Source: Candidatus Mediterraneibacter faecavium (GTDB lineage: Bacteria; Bacillota; Clostridia; Lachnospirales; Lachnospiraceae). From it: 64,000 nt of DNA. Below, piece after piece: positions 36,687-45,877 of this stretch (position 1 is the first letter of the stretch; each line of letters begins with the position of its first letter). The notes beneath the pieces are model-generated. The model was given only the letters and a program-made list of their open reading frames with translations. It searched no databases and had not been told where the DNA came from. Where the stretch lies: the NCBI GenBank assembly GCA_019119995.1, contig DWVY01000019.1:1-64000 (forward strand), written 5' to 3'. The position numbers were made by a program, and so were the translations under genes.

Positions 36687-37724
36687 TCAATAACTTCTGT
36701 TGTCGATCAGTTCCTGCGTCAGGTTGTCCCTGGTAAATACCTGTTCCGGCACATAAAAATATTTTTCCACCTGCTCCCCGGCTTCCAGCTGCCGGATCAC
36801 CTGCTCGATATACGGTCCCTGCTCCGGGTTGCATTCGATATCCGCATTAATCGATCCGGCCTGGACTTTCTCAAGGGCAGATCTCACTGCATCAAAGGAG
36901 ATCACGATGACATCCCCGTCCGTCCCTGTGGATATTCCCGCATTTTCCAGTTCTTCCAGAACGCCGAAAGTCATATCGTCGTTCTGGGATACGACCACAT
37001 CGATATCCCCGTATGTATCCAGAAGCCGTTTCATCTCTTCCCGCGCCTTGGCGGTTGTAAAATCCCCGCTGGTCTGTTCCAGGATATTCCAGTTGTCATG
37101 CCGTGCCGCCACATCATTGAATCCGTTCGTCCGCCCGATGGTAGATGTACCGCCCTCTGTTCCCTGGAGCACTACAATGTCGATCTCCTCTTCCGTGCGT
37201 TTTTGTTCTTCCAGATAACCCGCCAGCCAGTTCCCGGCATTTACTCCCTCCTGAAAGAAATCCGAACCGATCCACACGGTAAACAGCGACTCATCTTCGG
37301 TCTGCACCATACGGTCCATGAGGATAACCGGTATCCCCGCCTCTCTCGCCTCATAGAGCACGTCATCCCAACCCGCCTCCTCAATGGGGGAGAACACAAT
37401 ATAATCTACTTCCTGGGAAATAAAGTTCCGGATCGCTTTTATCTGGTTCTCCTGCTTCTGCCTCGCATTGTCAAAAACCAGGAGATACCCGTTCTCTCTT
37501 GTAAACACATTCTGTATCGACGCCGTATTGGCCGTTCTCCACACAGATTCGCTGCCGATCTGGGAGACGCCCACCACGATCAGATCCTCGTCTTCCGCCT
37601 TCTCCTGTTCCGTACCGCCGACGTCAAACTGCTTGCCGCACCCTGCCAGGACCAACAGCAGCAATATTGCCGTGCAGACTGCTCTTCCCGCTTTCCGTAC
37701 AGCCCCTGTCATCCATGTTTTCAT
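36687..37724 (-). CDS. Sugar-binding lipoprotein of the kinase/regulator unit
   Basis: A 345-residue binding lipoprotein with lipobox VLAGC. It is a paralogue of the importer's YtfQ-like protein at 32500: both carry GYRTAN/VWRTANT, a VDYxxxSxxExAGWD block, VILxDR, a QNDDMTFGVLEELENA-like block and the GDVIxISFDA-like strand. Its gene overlaps the kinase stop (ATGA) and precedes the response regulator by 17 bases. It has no permease of its own, so it most likely presents sugar to the sensor kinase, as in three-component LytS/YesM systems. Confidence 0.85.
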   Translation of the reverse strand: MKTWMTGAVRKAGRAVCTAILLLLVLAGCGKQFDVGGTEQEKAEDEDLIVVGVSQIGSESVWRTANTASIQNVFTRENGYLLVFDNARQKQENQIKAIRNFISQEVDYIVFSPIEEAGWDDVLYEAREAGIPVILMDRMVQTEDESLFTVWIGSDFFQEGVNAGNWLAGYLEEQKRTEEEIDIVVLQGTEGGTSTIGRTNGFNDVAARHDNWNILEQTSGDFTTAKAREEMKRLLDTYGDIDVVVSQNDDMTFGVLEELENAGISTGTDGDVIVISFDAVRSALEKVQAGSINADIECNPEQGPYIEQVIRQLEAGEQVEKYFYVPEQVFTRDNLTQELIDNRSY

Positions 37725-39271
37725 AATTCTGTATTTCCCTCCAAATGCTCCTGTCCCGCCGTGCCGGTCTCTCCTGATGTTCCGCCGTCTGCCTTCAGCG
37801 CCGGGATCAGGATCTCCACGATAGTTCCTTTATCCTTTACCGACTGGATCGTAAGCCCGTACTGTTCCCCGAAATACATGTGGATTCGTTCGTTTACATT
37901 GGCCAGTCCGAAGCCTTTCTCCGTCTCCTTGCAGGGCCGGCTGATCTCCTGGCGCAGTTCCTCAAGCTCTTTCTCTTCCATGCCGGCTCCATTGTCCCTG
38001 ACTGTCAGGCGGATAAGATCTCCCTCCATCTCCCCGTTGACATGGATATATCCTTTTGCCCTCTTGTATTTGATCCCGTGATACAGTGCGTTTTCCACCA
38101 CGGGCTGGAGGGTAAGCTTCAGGATCTGGTAATCGTAAAGCACCTGATCGATCTGTATATCGTATTCGAGGATGTCATGGTATCTCACAGACTGGATCTC
38201 AAGGTAGCTCCTGATATGCTGCTCTTCCTCCCGTATGGTGATCAGTTCTTTTCCCTTGCTGAGGACCTGCCGGAAGAATCCCGAAAGCGTGACGACCATA
38301 TTTACGGCCTGGTCCGGCTCATTTCCCTCGATCAGCCACACGATCGTATCCAGCGTATTATAGAGGAAATGAGGATTGATCTGCTCCTGTAAAAGCCGCA
38401 GGTCCGTTCTTCTCAGTTTCTGCTCATCTTCTTTGATCTGCCGGATCATCCCCTGCATATTTCCCGCCATATTATTAAATCCGGCCGCCAGTTCCGCGAT
38501 CTCATCCCTCGTGTTGATCTTTGCCCGCGCAGTAAAGTCGCCTTTTGCAACTTTCTGGGTCGCGTGATACAGCTCGCGCACAGGCTTAATGATGCCTGAA
38601 GCGATCAGGACCGCCGTCACCGTGACGACAAACACGAGCACTGCGATGACCGTCCCGAACAGGACGATAAAATCTCTGATCTGGCCGTTCAGGTCCGCCG
38701 TCACTTCCTCCATATTCTGAGTCTGGTAATAGATATAATACTGGATATCGTCCTGGATCAGCTCTGTCAGGACATAAATGTTATTGTCCAGCCGTTCGAT
38801 ATTGTCGTCATACTGCCCGTCGGAAGACGTCGTCTCGACAATGTCATCCACCCGGTCTTCCAGAGTGTCCAGATTATTCAGAAGACTCTGGAGCCACACC
38901 CTGCTCTCGCTCTCGGTCGTCGCATCCATCAGATCCGTAAATTCACTCCTCAGCTCGCCGATCAGCTCATAAGGATCTTCCAGCGTCTCCGCCTCTGAGA
39001 TATTGTCAAATGTGACATAGCCCACGACGAGTTTATACATGCTCTCATCCATCTCTTCCTTGAAGTTGAGATTATAGTTGTTTGCCACGGTGATATCTCT
39101 TACGATCCGTTCATAGACCTGACTATAGTTGCTCATGGACGCGAGCAGGTAGAAGATTGCAAGCAGGAACGGAAACACGACCATAGCCGCAAGCATCAAG
39201 ATCTTCGTTCTGACCGAAAACCGCATATGCCCCTTCTGTTTCCCGATGTCCTGCCGGTCACTGTTTTTCAT
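37721..39271 (-). CDS. Sensor histidine kinase, YesM-like
   Basis: A 516-residue membrane kinase. Two membrane helices (about 25-47 and 195-217) enclose an extracellular sensor of about 150 residues. A HAMP segment follows (IIKPVRELYHATQKVAKGDF). The His_kinase block is LLQEQINPHFLYNTLDTIVW and the ATPase has VVENALYHGIK and RDNGAGM. The ATG at 39271 overlaps the end of the marR-type gene and has GGGGG upstream. It signals to the YesN-like regulator. Confidence 0.9.
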   Translation of the reverse strand: MKNSDRQDIGKQKGHMRFSVRTKILMLAAMVVFPFLLAIFYLLASMSNYSQVYERIVRDITVANNYNLNFKEEMDESMYKLVVGYVTFDNISEAETLEDPYELIGELRSEFTDLMDATTESESRVWLQSLLNNLDTLEDRVDDIVETTSSDGQYDDNIERLDNNIYVLTELIQDDIQYYIYYQTQNMEEVTADLNGQIRDFIVLFGTVIAVLVFVVTVTAVLIASGIIKPVRELYHATQKVAKGDFTARAKINTRDEIAELAAGFNNMAGNMQGMIRQIKEDEQKLRRTDLRLLQEQINPHFLYNTLDTIVWLIEGNEPDQAVNMVVTLSGFFRQVLSKGKELITIREEEQHIRSYLEIQSVRYHDILEYDIQIDQVLYDYQILKLTLQPVVENALYHGIKYKRAKGYIHVNGEMEGDLIRLTVRDNGAGMEEKELEELRQEISRPCKETEKGFGLANVNERIHMYFGEQYGLTIQSVKDKGTIVEILIPALKADGGTSGETGTAGQEHLEGNTEL

Positions 39272-39698
39272 ACATTTCCCCCTTCAGATTATCCTTTATC
39301 TTCTCCAGTTTTACAGACAGCTCTCTCATTTCCGTCTGTCCGAACCCGTCAAACAGCCTCTCCTCAAGCCTGGCAAATCCTTCTTTTACCTCTTCCGCTT
39401 TCATCCGTCCTGCATCCGTCAGGCTGATCCGGTAAGCTCTCCGGCAGTCAGGATCTGTTTTCCTCTCGATCAGTCCCTGCCTTTCCAGTCTGTCCAGCGT
39501 CCGCGACATGGTCGTCACATCAAGCATACATTCGTCCGCCAGTTTTCTCTGGGAAACGTGCTCCGAAGACGCCAGAGACATCAGGATCCTCGCCTGCCCC
39601 TGCCCCGGCGTAAGCCCGATACCAAGAAGGAGATCCTGTACCTTATTGCGCTTAAGCTGTTCTATCTCAAACAGAAGCTGTCTCAATCTCTGTTTCAC
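39258..39698 (-). CDS. MarR-family transcriptional regulator
   Basis: A 146-residue winged-helix regulator that starts with GTG at 39698 (GAGGTG site upstream). The DNA-binding part is VSQRKLADECMLDVTTMSRT with the wing EGLIERKTDPDCRRAYRISL. It follows the two exporter genes in the same direction. A perfect palindrome at the exporter promoter (43481-43504) is the likely operator, which would make this an autoregulated efflux operon. Its 3' end overlaps the kinase gene by 14 bases. Confidence 0.88.
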   Translation of the reverse strand: MKQRLRQLLFEIEQLKRNKVQDLLLGIGLTPGQGQARILMSLASSEHVSQRKLADECMLDVTTMSRTLDRLERQGLIERKTDPDCRRAYRISLTDAGRMKAEEVKEGFARLEERLFDGFGQTEMRELSVKLEKIKDNLKGEMYEKQ

Positions 39699-39796
39699 GA
39701 TCGCCGCACCTCATTTCCGCATCCTGCATTTACGTATCTTTCCACATACACCGGCGCAGCCCGCCTGACATCCGCTGCCGGACTGCGCCTGCACAG

Positions 39797-41737
39797 TCAC
39801 TCCAGCTCATACATCCCCGTATAGAGCTGATAGTATCTGCCTTTCTGTTCCAGAAGTTCTTCGTGGCTTCCCCTCTCGATAATGCTGCCGTGTTCCAGCA
39901 CCATGATCGCTTTGGAATTTCTCACGGTCGACAGGCGGTGGGCGATCACAAATACAGTCCTGCCCTCCATAATAGCATCCATTCCCTTTTCAATCAACCG
40001 CTCTGTCCTTGTATCGATGGAGGACGTGGCCTCGTCAAGGATCAGCACCGGAGGCTGCGCAACCGCAGCACGGGCTATCGCAAGGAGCTGGCGCTGTCCC
40101 TGGGACAGATTGCTGCCGTCGCTGTACAGCATCGTCTCATATCCGTCGGGCAGTCTCCGGATAAAGGAGTCCGCATTGGCAAGCTTTGCCGCTTTTATCA
40201 CTTCCTCATCCGCAGCGTCCGGTTTCCCGTACCTGATATTGTCTGCAATGGTTCCCGTAAACAGGTGGGTATCCTGAATGACCATCCCGAGGGAGCGTCT
40301 CAGATCGTCTTTCTTAATGTCCCGGACGTCGATGCCGTCATAGAGGATCCTTCCCTCCTGGATCTCGTAGAACCGGTTGATCAGGTTGATGATCGTCGTC
40401 TTCCCGGCTCCCGTTGAGCCGACAAAAGCGATCTTCTGCCCCGGCTTTGCATAGAGGCTGATGCCGGACAGCACTTTCCTGCCGGGCTCATAACCGAACA
40501 CGACGTTTTCAAACCTGACGTCCCCGCGCAGAGGGGTCAGATTCCCCTGCGCGTCTTTCCATGCGTACTCCGTCCTGCCGCTGCTTCCGCTTTCCTGCGG
40601 ATCCACATTCTGCCCTGCCGGATACATGCGACTTTCAGGATATACGCGACTTTCAGGATCCGTCCGTTTCAAGGCGCCGCACTCTGTCAGCGTGCCGTCC
40701 GCATCCTCATGCACGCGCACGAGCGTGACCGTGCCCGCATCGATCTCCGACGGTTCTTCCATCATATCAAAGATGCGCTCTGCTCCGGCTAACGCAGACA
40801 GGATAAAGTTGACCTGCTGTGTAAACTGATTGAGGGGCATGGCGCTCTGCCGCACATAGACGAGATAAGCCGCAAGGCTCCCCAGATCCATCATCCCCGC
40901 GATCGCCAGAAGTCCTCCCGCACAGGCAGACACGGCATAGCATCCGTAAGAAAGGCTCACGATACTGGGGATCATCATGGAGGAATAGGCGAGCGCTTTT
41001 GTGGACGCTGCCCTGAGATCCTCGTTCTTCTTCCGGAACACTTTCATGTCCTCTTCCTCATGGTTGAAGATCTTCTCCACCTTCTGCCCTGCCACCATCT
41101 CCTCGGTGAAGCCGTTGATCGCTGCCAGATACTCCTGCTGCCGGTCGAAATACGCTTTGCTCCGTTTCCCGTTCCATTTGATGAACCAGAACATGATCAT
41201 GAGAAATACGATCACGATAAGAGCCATCCGCACATTCAGCACAAGGAGCATAACGACCGTCCCGGTCAGGGTAAGGGTGCTCTGGATCACCATGGTGAAG
41301 CTGTTGTTGAGCGCCTCCTGTATCGTATCTACATCGTTGGTAAACCGGCTCATCAGTTCTCCATGGGTATGGGCATCAAAGTATTTCAGCGGCAGCGTCT
41401 GTACATGGGCAAACAGATCCCGCCGGATATCCCCCACTACCTTCTGCGACGTCTTTACCATCAGCCGGTTATATCCGAACGTAGACAGAGCGCCGCACAG
41501 ATACATGATCCCCATTCCTGCCAGCGCGAGGATCAGTCCTTTTACATCCCCCGGGAGGATAAAGTCATTGATCACCGGCTTCAGAAGATACGTTCCAGCC
41601 ACACTGGCTCCGGTGCTGATCAAGACGAGGACAGCGACTACAAGGAGCAGCCACTTATGATATCCCATATAACGGAACAGCTGCCGCAATGCTTTCAGCG
41701 TATTCTTCGGACGCTTATATCCTGTATATCTTGCCAT
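39797..41737 (-). CDS. ABC exporter half-transporter, second subunit
   Basis: A 646-residue multidrug-type half-transporter: six membrane helices (about 30-330), then a nucleotide-binding domain (about 410-645). It has Walker A GSTGAGKTT, LSQGQRQLLAIARA as signature region and LILDEATSSIDTRTE with the catalytic glutamate intact. An insertion of about 60 residues before the ATPase contains a short repeated ESRVYPESRMYP unit. It pairs with the subunit encoded just upstream, whose stop overlaps its start (TAATG). Confidence 0.9.
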   Translation of the reverse strand: MARYTGYKRPKNTLKALRQLFRYMGYHKWLLLVVAVLVLISTGASVAGTYLLKPVINDFILPGDVKGLILALAGMGIMYLCGALSTFGYNRLMVKTSQKVVGDIRRDLFAHVQTLPLKYFDAHTHGELMSRFTNDVDTIQEALNNSFTMVIQSTLTLTGTVVMLLVLNVRMALIVIVFLMIMFWFIKWNGKRSKAYFDRQQEYLAAINGFTEEMVAGQKVEKIFNHEEEDMKVFRKKNEDLRAASTKALAYSSMMIPSIVSLSYGCYAVSACAGGLLAIAGMMDLGSLAAYLVYVRQSAMPLNQFTQQVNFILSALAGAERIFDMMEEPSEIDAGTVTLVRVHEDADGTLTECGALKRTDPESRVYPESRMYPAGQNVDPQESGSSGRTEYAWKDAQGNLTPLRGDVRFENVVFGYEPGRKVLSGISLYAKPGQKIAFVGSTGAGKTTIINLINRFYEIQEGRILYDGIDVRDIKKDDLRRSLGMVIQDTHLFTGTIADNIRYGKPDAADEEVIKAAKLANADSFIRRLPDGYETMLYSDGSNLSQGQRQLLAIARAAVAQPPVLILDEATSSIDTRTERLIEKGMDAIMEGRTVFVIAHRLSTVRNSKAIMVLEHGSIIERGSHEELLEQKGRYYQLYTGMYELE

Positions 41738-43464
41738 TACAGATCAGCTCCTTCCTTCTGGGATTCATAGATCTCCCGATAGATCCTGCTGCTTTCCAGC
41801 AGTTCCTCATGAGTGCCGCAGCCTTTGATCCTGCCGTCGTCAAGCACCACGATCATATCCGCATGGCGCACAGAGGAGATCCGCTGCGCAATGATGATCT
41901 TCGTCATACGGGGCAGCTTTTCCTGCAGCATGGTCCGAATGCGCGCCTCGGTCGCCGTGTCCACCGCGCTGGTAGAATCATCCAGTATGAGCACCTTCGG
42001 TTTCTTGAGTATCGCCCTTGCAATACACAGGCGCTGTTTCTGCCCGCCTGAGACATTCACGCCGCCCTGTCCCATCTCCGTGTCATATCCGTCTTCCAGC
42101 CGTCCGATGAATTCGTCCGCCCCGGCGATCCGGCAGGCTTCCTCGATCTCCTCCTGCGTGGCGTCCTTATTTCCCCATAGGAGATTCTCACGCAGCGTGC
42201 CGGAAAAGAGGGTATTCTTCTGGAGCACCATAGCGATGGAATCCCTCAGATGCCGCAGCGGATACTGTTCTACCGGTTTCCCGTCGATCAGAAGCTCTCC
42301 CTTTGTCACGTCATACAATCTGGGGATGAGCTGTACAAGGGTCGTCTTGGCAGAGCCCGTCTGTCCAACGATACCTATGGTCTGTCCGGCGCTGATATGG
42401 AGATCAATATCAGAAAGGACATATTCCTTCGCGTCTTTTCTGTATTTGAAATATACATGGGAAAATTCGATCTCCCCTTTCTCCACCTGGATATCCTCCG
42501 CCTGATCTTCTTTGATGTCGATCTCCTCATCCATGATCTCTACGATACGCTTTCCCGAAGCAAGGGATCTGGTGAGCATAAGGAAGATATTGGAGATCAT
42601 CATGAGGGAATTGAGGATCTGCAGGACATAGCTCAGAAAGCCGGTCAGCTCGCCCACCTGCATAGTGCCGATCCGGATCATGCCGCCGCCGAACCAGAGG
42701 ATGCTGATGATCGTGCCGTACATGACGAACTGCATGGCAGCCATATTGGTCGTGGCAAGCTTAAAAGCCCGTTCGGACTGTGTCTGGAGATTCGTGTTCA
42801 CTTCATTGAACTTGCCAGTCTCATAGTTCCCGCGCACATATGCTTTCACTACACGGACAGCAGTAAGGTTTTCCTGGATGATCCGGTTTACAAGATCGAT
42901 GGCGCCCTGCATCTTCCCGTAGAGGGGACGCACGTTTTTGATGATCAGCCCCAGACAGACGGCGAGCACGGGAAGAGCGACCAGAAATACCACCGCCAGC
43001 TTCCCATTGATGGAAAACGCCACCGCCGTCGCCGCCACCAGCATGACCGATCCGCGGCAGGCGGGACGCATGCCGCTGGAGATGCTGTTCTGGATATTCG
43101 TCACGTCGCTCGTCATGCGGGTCACAAGAGATGACAACTGGAAATGATCCACATTGGCAAAGGAGAACTGCTGCAGCCTGGCGTACTCCGCCTCCCTTAA
43201 GTTCGCCCCAAGCCCCTGTCCCGCGATCGCGGAGAACTGTGCACTGCCGATCCCGAGCAGAAGTGCTGCCGCCGCGCATACGAGCATCCATCCTCCCTGC
43301 CGGAAGATGTAGGCTTTGTCGCCGTTCGCGACCCCGATATCCACGATATCCGCCATGATCAGGGGGATCAAAAGCTCAAAAAGCGACTCTGCCGTAATGC
43401 ACAGAGCCGCAAACACAAGATATTTTTTATATTTTCCGGAATAAGAAAAGATCCGTCTCAGCAT
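41737..43464 (-). CDS. ABC exporter half-transporter, first subunit (degenerate ATPase site)
   Basis: A 575-residue half-transporter with six membrane helices and a C-terminal ATPase. The signature VSGGQKQRLCIARAI is canonical, but Walker A reads GQTGSAKTT (alanine at the last glycine) and Walker B reads LILDDSTSAVD, with aspartate where the catalytic glutamate should be. The partner at 39797 has the normal glutamate. This is the pattern of heterodimeric exporters with one inactive site. The substrate is unknown; MarR control suggests a toxic small molecule. Confidence 0.9.
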   Translation of the reverse strand: MLRRIFSYSGKYKKYLVFAALCITAESLFELLIPLIMADIVDIGVANGDKAYIFRQGGWMLVCAAAALLLGIGSAQFSAIAGQGLGANLREAEYARLQQFSFANVDHFQLSSLVTRMTSDVTNIQNSISSGMRPACRGSVMLVAATAVAFSINGKLAVVFLVALPVLAVCLGLIIKNVRPLYGKMQGAIDLVNRIIQENLTAVRVVKAYVRGNYETGKFNEVNTNLQTQSERAFKLATTNMAAMQFVMYGTIISILWFGGGMIRIGTMQVGELTGFLSYVLQILNSLMMISNIFLMLTRSLASGKRIVEIMDEEIDIKEDQAEDIQVEKGEIEFSHVYFKYRKDAKEYVLSDIDLHISAGQTIGIVGQTGSAKTTLVQLIPRLYDVTKGELLIDGKPVEQYPLRHLRDSIAMVLQKNTLFSGTLRENLLWGNKDATQEEIEEACRIAGADEFIGRLEDGYDTEMGQGGVNVSGGQKQRLCIARAILKKPKVLILDDSTSAVDTATEARIRTMLQEKLPRMTKIIIAQRISSVRHADMIVVLDDGRIKGCGTHEELLESSRIYREIYESQKEGADL

Positions 43465-43480
43465 AGATCACGCCGCCTTT

Positions 43481-43504
43481 CAATAGTTGTAGATACAACT
43501 ATTG
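43481..43504. promoter_or_regulatory. MarR-type operator of the exporter operon
   Basis: A perfect ten-base inverted repeat CAATAGTTGT / ACAACTATTG surrounds AGAT. It overlaps the -10 box (TACAAT at 43501-43506) of the operon promoter, so a bound dimer would block RNA polymerase. Confidence 0.78.
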
Positions 43505-43529
43505 TATGCGCAACTTACAGATCCGTCAA
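43501..43529 (-). promoter_or_regulatory. Promoter of the exporter-marR operon
   Basis: TTGACG (43524-43529) and TACAAT (43501-43506) on the minus strand are exactly 17 bases apart, 37 bases before the exporter start. Confidence 0.78.
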
Positions 43530-43567
43530 CACTTCTTTGCCATAAATGCATGATGTCCGTTAGCAGT

Positions 43568-45277
43568 TCAGCCCAGCATCACCCTGCATTTTTTCTTATA
43601 ACATGCCACCCCGTATTTCAGGATCTTTGTCATGCCGTCTTCTGTGAGGAATTCCGTATACCGCCGTTCGTCGATCTGTTCTAATGCCTTCCGGCATCCT
43701 GCCTCCAGATCCCCGTTCCTGGCATATTTCACCTCGATCGCAATACCAGTCTCCTCCCCGTCGATCTCAACAAGGATGTCGCAGTACCCGTCCCCGGACT
43801 CCCTGTTGGAAACCACATACCAGTCCTCTTTATAGCTTAACAGGCCGAGAAGTATCCCGTGGTAATAATTCTCTTTCATCTCTTTTTTCACTGCTGTATC
43901 CCGAATGCTGATCGTGCGGCTCAGATATCCGCCGAATCTCTTCTCCGCCTCTTTGGCGTCTCCGTTTTTAAACGCCTCGCAGAAAGCGTTCAGCGCCTCT
44001 CCGTCTTTCCTTGCCGTCTCCTGGAACCACTCGGAGATCTGCTCCTCAAAGATCATCCGGATCTCTTTATTCGGGATCGCCAGCCGTAGTTTCATACCTT
44101 CCGCATCCCCCCGCCGGGTCAGGTATCCCGTCGTAAAAAGCACACTCCAGATATTGTCCGGCGAATCATACATTTCTTTGTATGTCAGCTCCTGACGCAC
44201 TGCTTTTACAATGCTCTCTCCTGAGATCAGCCTTTCGATCTCCTGTTTTGTCGTCGATCTGGCGATCTCGAGAAAATGCCGGATCACCGCATTGCTGCTC
44301 GTGTTGGACCAGTACGCCTCTGGCTGCGCCTTTGGATTAAGCCTCAGCCGTCCGCAGTAGCAGATCACGTCCCACGGGCAGTACACATCCATATTTCCGA
44401 ACCGGTATCCGTCATACCATTCTTTTACAGTGTCATACTGCCCGGACAGCCCGTAGTACTGAAGCATCTCTCTCACTTCCTGGTCTGTAAAGCCGAAATA
44501 TTCCTCAAATCCCACATCTGTGATCGACAGGACGTTAAAATTATTCAAACCGGTAAAGATACTTTCCTTTGCCACGCGCAGGCATCCGGTCAGTACGGCA
44601 AAATAAAGATTATCGTTCGTTTTCAGGACCCGTTCGAACATATTCCGGATCAGGAGGACCATCTGATCGTAGTATCCGTTGTCATTTGCTTTTGAGAGCG
44701 GGACGTCGTACTCGTCGATCAGAACGATGACCCTGCTGCCATAGTGCTTTCTCAAAAGAAATGTCAATGTATAAAGGCTTTCCATCAGGACTGCGTTCGA
44801 CAGTTCAAACACGCCTTCTCTCTGTTCGCCGATCGCAGTAAGCTGTGCATAGAGCGCTTTCTCCTTGTCCGTCAGCTTTTCGCTCTCTGCCAGGAACTGA
44901 AACCGCATAGCCTCTGTGCCGACCACGGTACACATCATGGAACGCGCCGTCTCGTAGTCGTTTCCATTCACACCTTTCAGGCTGATCGAAACCACCGGGA
45001 ATTTTCCCATATATCTTTCACACAGTTCTGTCTCTTTCATAATTGCCAGTCCGTCGAAAAGCTCCCTCCTGCAGCCGATCTCAAAGAAATTCTTCATCAT
45101 GCTCATATTCAGAGATTTTCCAAACCTTCTGGGGCGGGTAAAAAGATTCACCTCTCCCCAGTTGAGGAGCAGATCCCGAAGTATGCCTGTTTTATCTATA
45201 TAATAAAAATTATCGTTCCTGATCTTTTCAAAGCTCTCTATCCCGATCGGAAGTTTCTTTCTCATCTTCTCTTCCAT
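43568..45277 (-). CDS. AAA-ATPase/PD-(D/E)XK nuclease-like protein (DUF1703 type)
   Basis: A 569-residue protein common in multiple copies in gut anaerobes. The N-terminal AAA-like domain has FYYIDKTGILRDLL, a short P-loop RPRRFGKSLNMSM and Walker B VIVLIDEYDVPLS. The C-terminal part (about 450-560) looks like a PD-(D/E)XK nuclease with DILVEIDG and IAIEVKYA. The function is not established; a role in DNA defence or mobile-element biology is often proposed. An ATG at 45265 is an alternative start with GGAAGAG upstream. Confidence 0.8.
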   Translation of the reverse strand: MEEKMRKKLPIGIESFEKIRNDNFYYIDKTGILRDLLLNWGEVNLFTRPRRFGKSLNMSMMKNFFEIGCRRELFDGLAIMKETELCERYMGKFPVVSISLKGVNGNDYETARSMMCTVVGTEAMRFQFLAESEKLTDKEKALYAQLTAIGEQREGVFELSNAVLMESLYTLTFLLRKHYGSRVIVLIDEYDVPLSKANDNGYYDQMVLLIRNMFERVLKTNDNLYFAVLTGCLRVAKESIFTGLNNFNVLSITDVGFEEYFGFTDQEVREMLQYYGLSGQYDTVKEWYDGYRFGNMDVYCPWDVICYCGRLRLNPKAQPEAYWSNTSSNAVIRHFLEIARSTTKQEIERLISGESIVKAVRQELTYKEMYDSPDNIWSVLFTTGYLTRRGDAEGMKLRLAIPNKEIRMIFEEQISEWFQETARKDGEALNAFCEAFKNGDAKEAEKRFGGYLSRTISIRDTAVKKEMKENYYHGILLGLLSYKEDWYVVSNRESGDGYCDILVEIDGEETGIAIEVKYARNGDLEAGCRKALEQIDERRYTEFLTEDGMTKILKYGVACYKKKCRVMLG

Positions 45278-45503
45278 CCTGCACTGTCACGCTCCTCTCC
45301 TGACATCTGCCTCAATTTTACCATCGGTCTTATGAAACGGCAAGGGAAAACAGGCTTTATACCTGTACAGAAAAAACGGAGCTATCGCATCCGGTCGTCA
45401 GGCTTTTCTTCCGCCGCGGCGGCATCTTTCAACAAACACTCATACAAACGGAAGAAATCGGAGCTTAGTCGGCAAAGTTCACCATTTCGACCAGTTTTAT
45501 AGT

Positions 45504-45875
45504 AAACTTCGTGATTGCCGGGGAGATGCTTCCGATTGGATGAATGCAGAAAATCATTCGGATACAGCCCCTTTGATGAACCTTTCGGGACGGACGGGAA
45601 GGGGATGCTGACGGTGACTGCGGAGGGATATTAGATAAAGTTAAAACCTGGGATGCAGCGTTAATCGGGGAAATGAAATTGTCTGAGTGAAACGAGTTGT
45701 TCATTTTCCCGATTGCTTTTAGCTGCATCCCAGGTTTGTTACTTTATCTTATATTCCGTAACCGGAGCCGGAAGCATCCCCTCCCCGCCCGTCCCGAATA
45801 CGTAGGACAATCCACTGTATCCGATTGATTTTCGGACGGTCAGAAACTGGATGTCTCGCTGACAAACACGAAGTT
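45504..45875. repeat. Giant imperfect hairpin element (copy 2, complete)
   Basis: The whole 372-base stretch folds on itself, with arms of about 174 bases and a loop at about 45678-45699. Paired landmarks from outside inward: AACTTCGTG 45505-45513 with CACGAAGTT 45867-45875; GAAAATCATTCGGATACAG 45549-45567 with 45815-45833; TTCGGGACGG near 45584 with CCCGTCCCGAA 45788-45798; GGGATGCAGC near 45650 with GCTGCATCCC 45722-45731; AATCGGGGAAATGAA 45663-45677 with 45700-45714. It begins two bases after the secDF stop. The right arm matches 1-158. It may be a MITE-like element or a long structured RNA. In 45278-45503 I see nothing else. Confidence 0.85.
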
Positions 45876-45877
45876 AT

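Noticed and set aside
40600..40680. Short tandem repeat (GGATA.ACGCGACTTTCA type) as a CRISPR-like array
   Set aside because: It is a two-unit repeat inside the coding linker of an ABC exporter. I see no CRISPR array in the window.
45465..45728. An 87-residue open frame on the minus strand
   Set aside because: It lies across the left arm and loop of the giant hairpin element, has no ribosome binding site, and is explained by the repeat.
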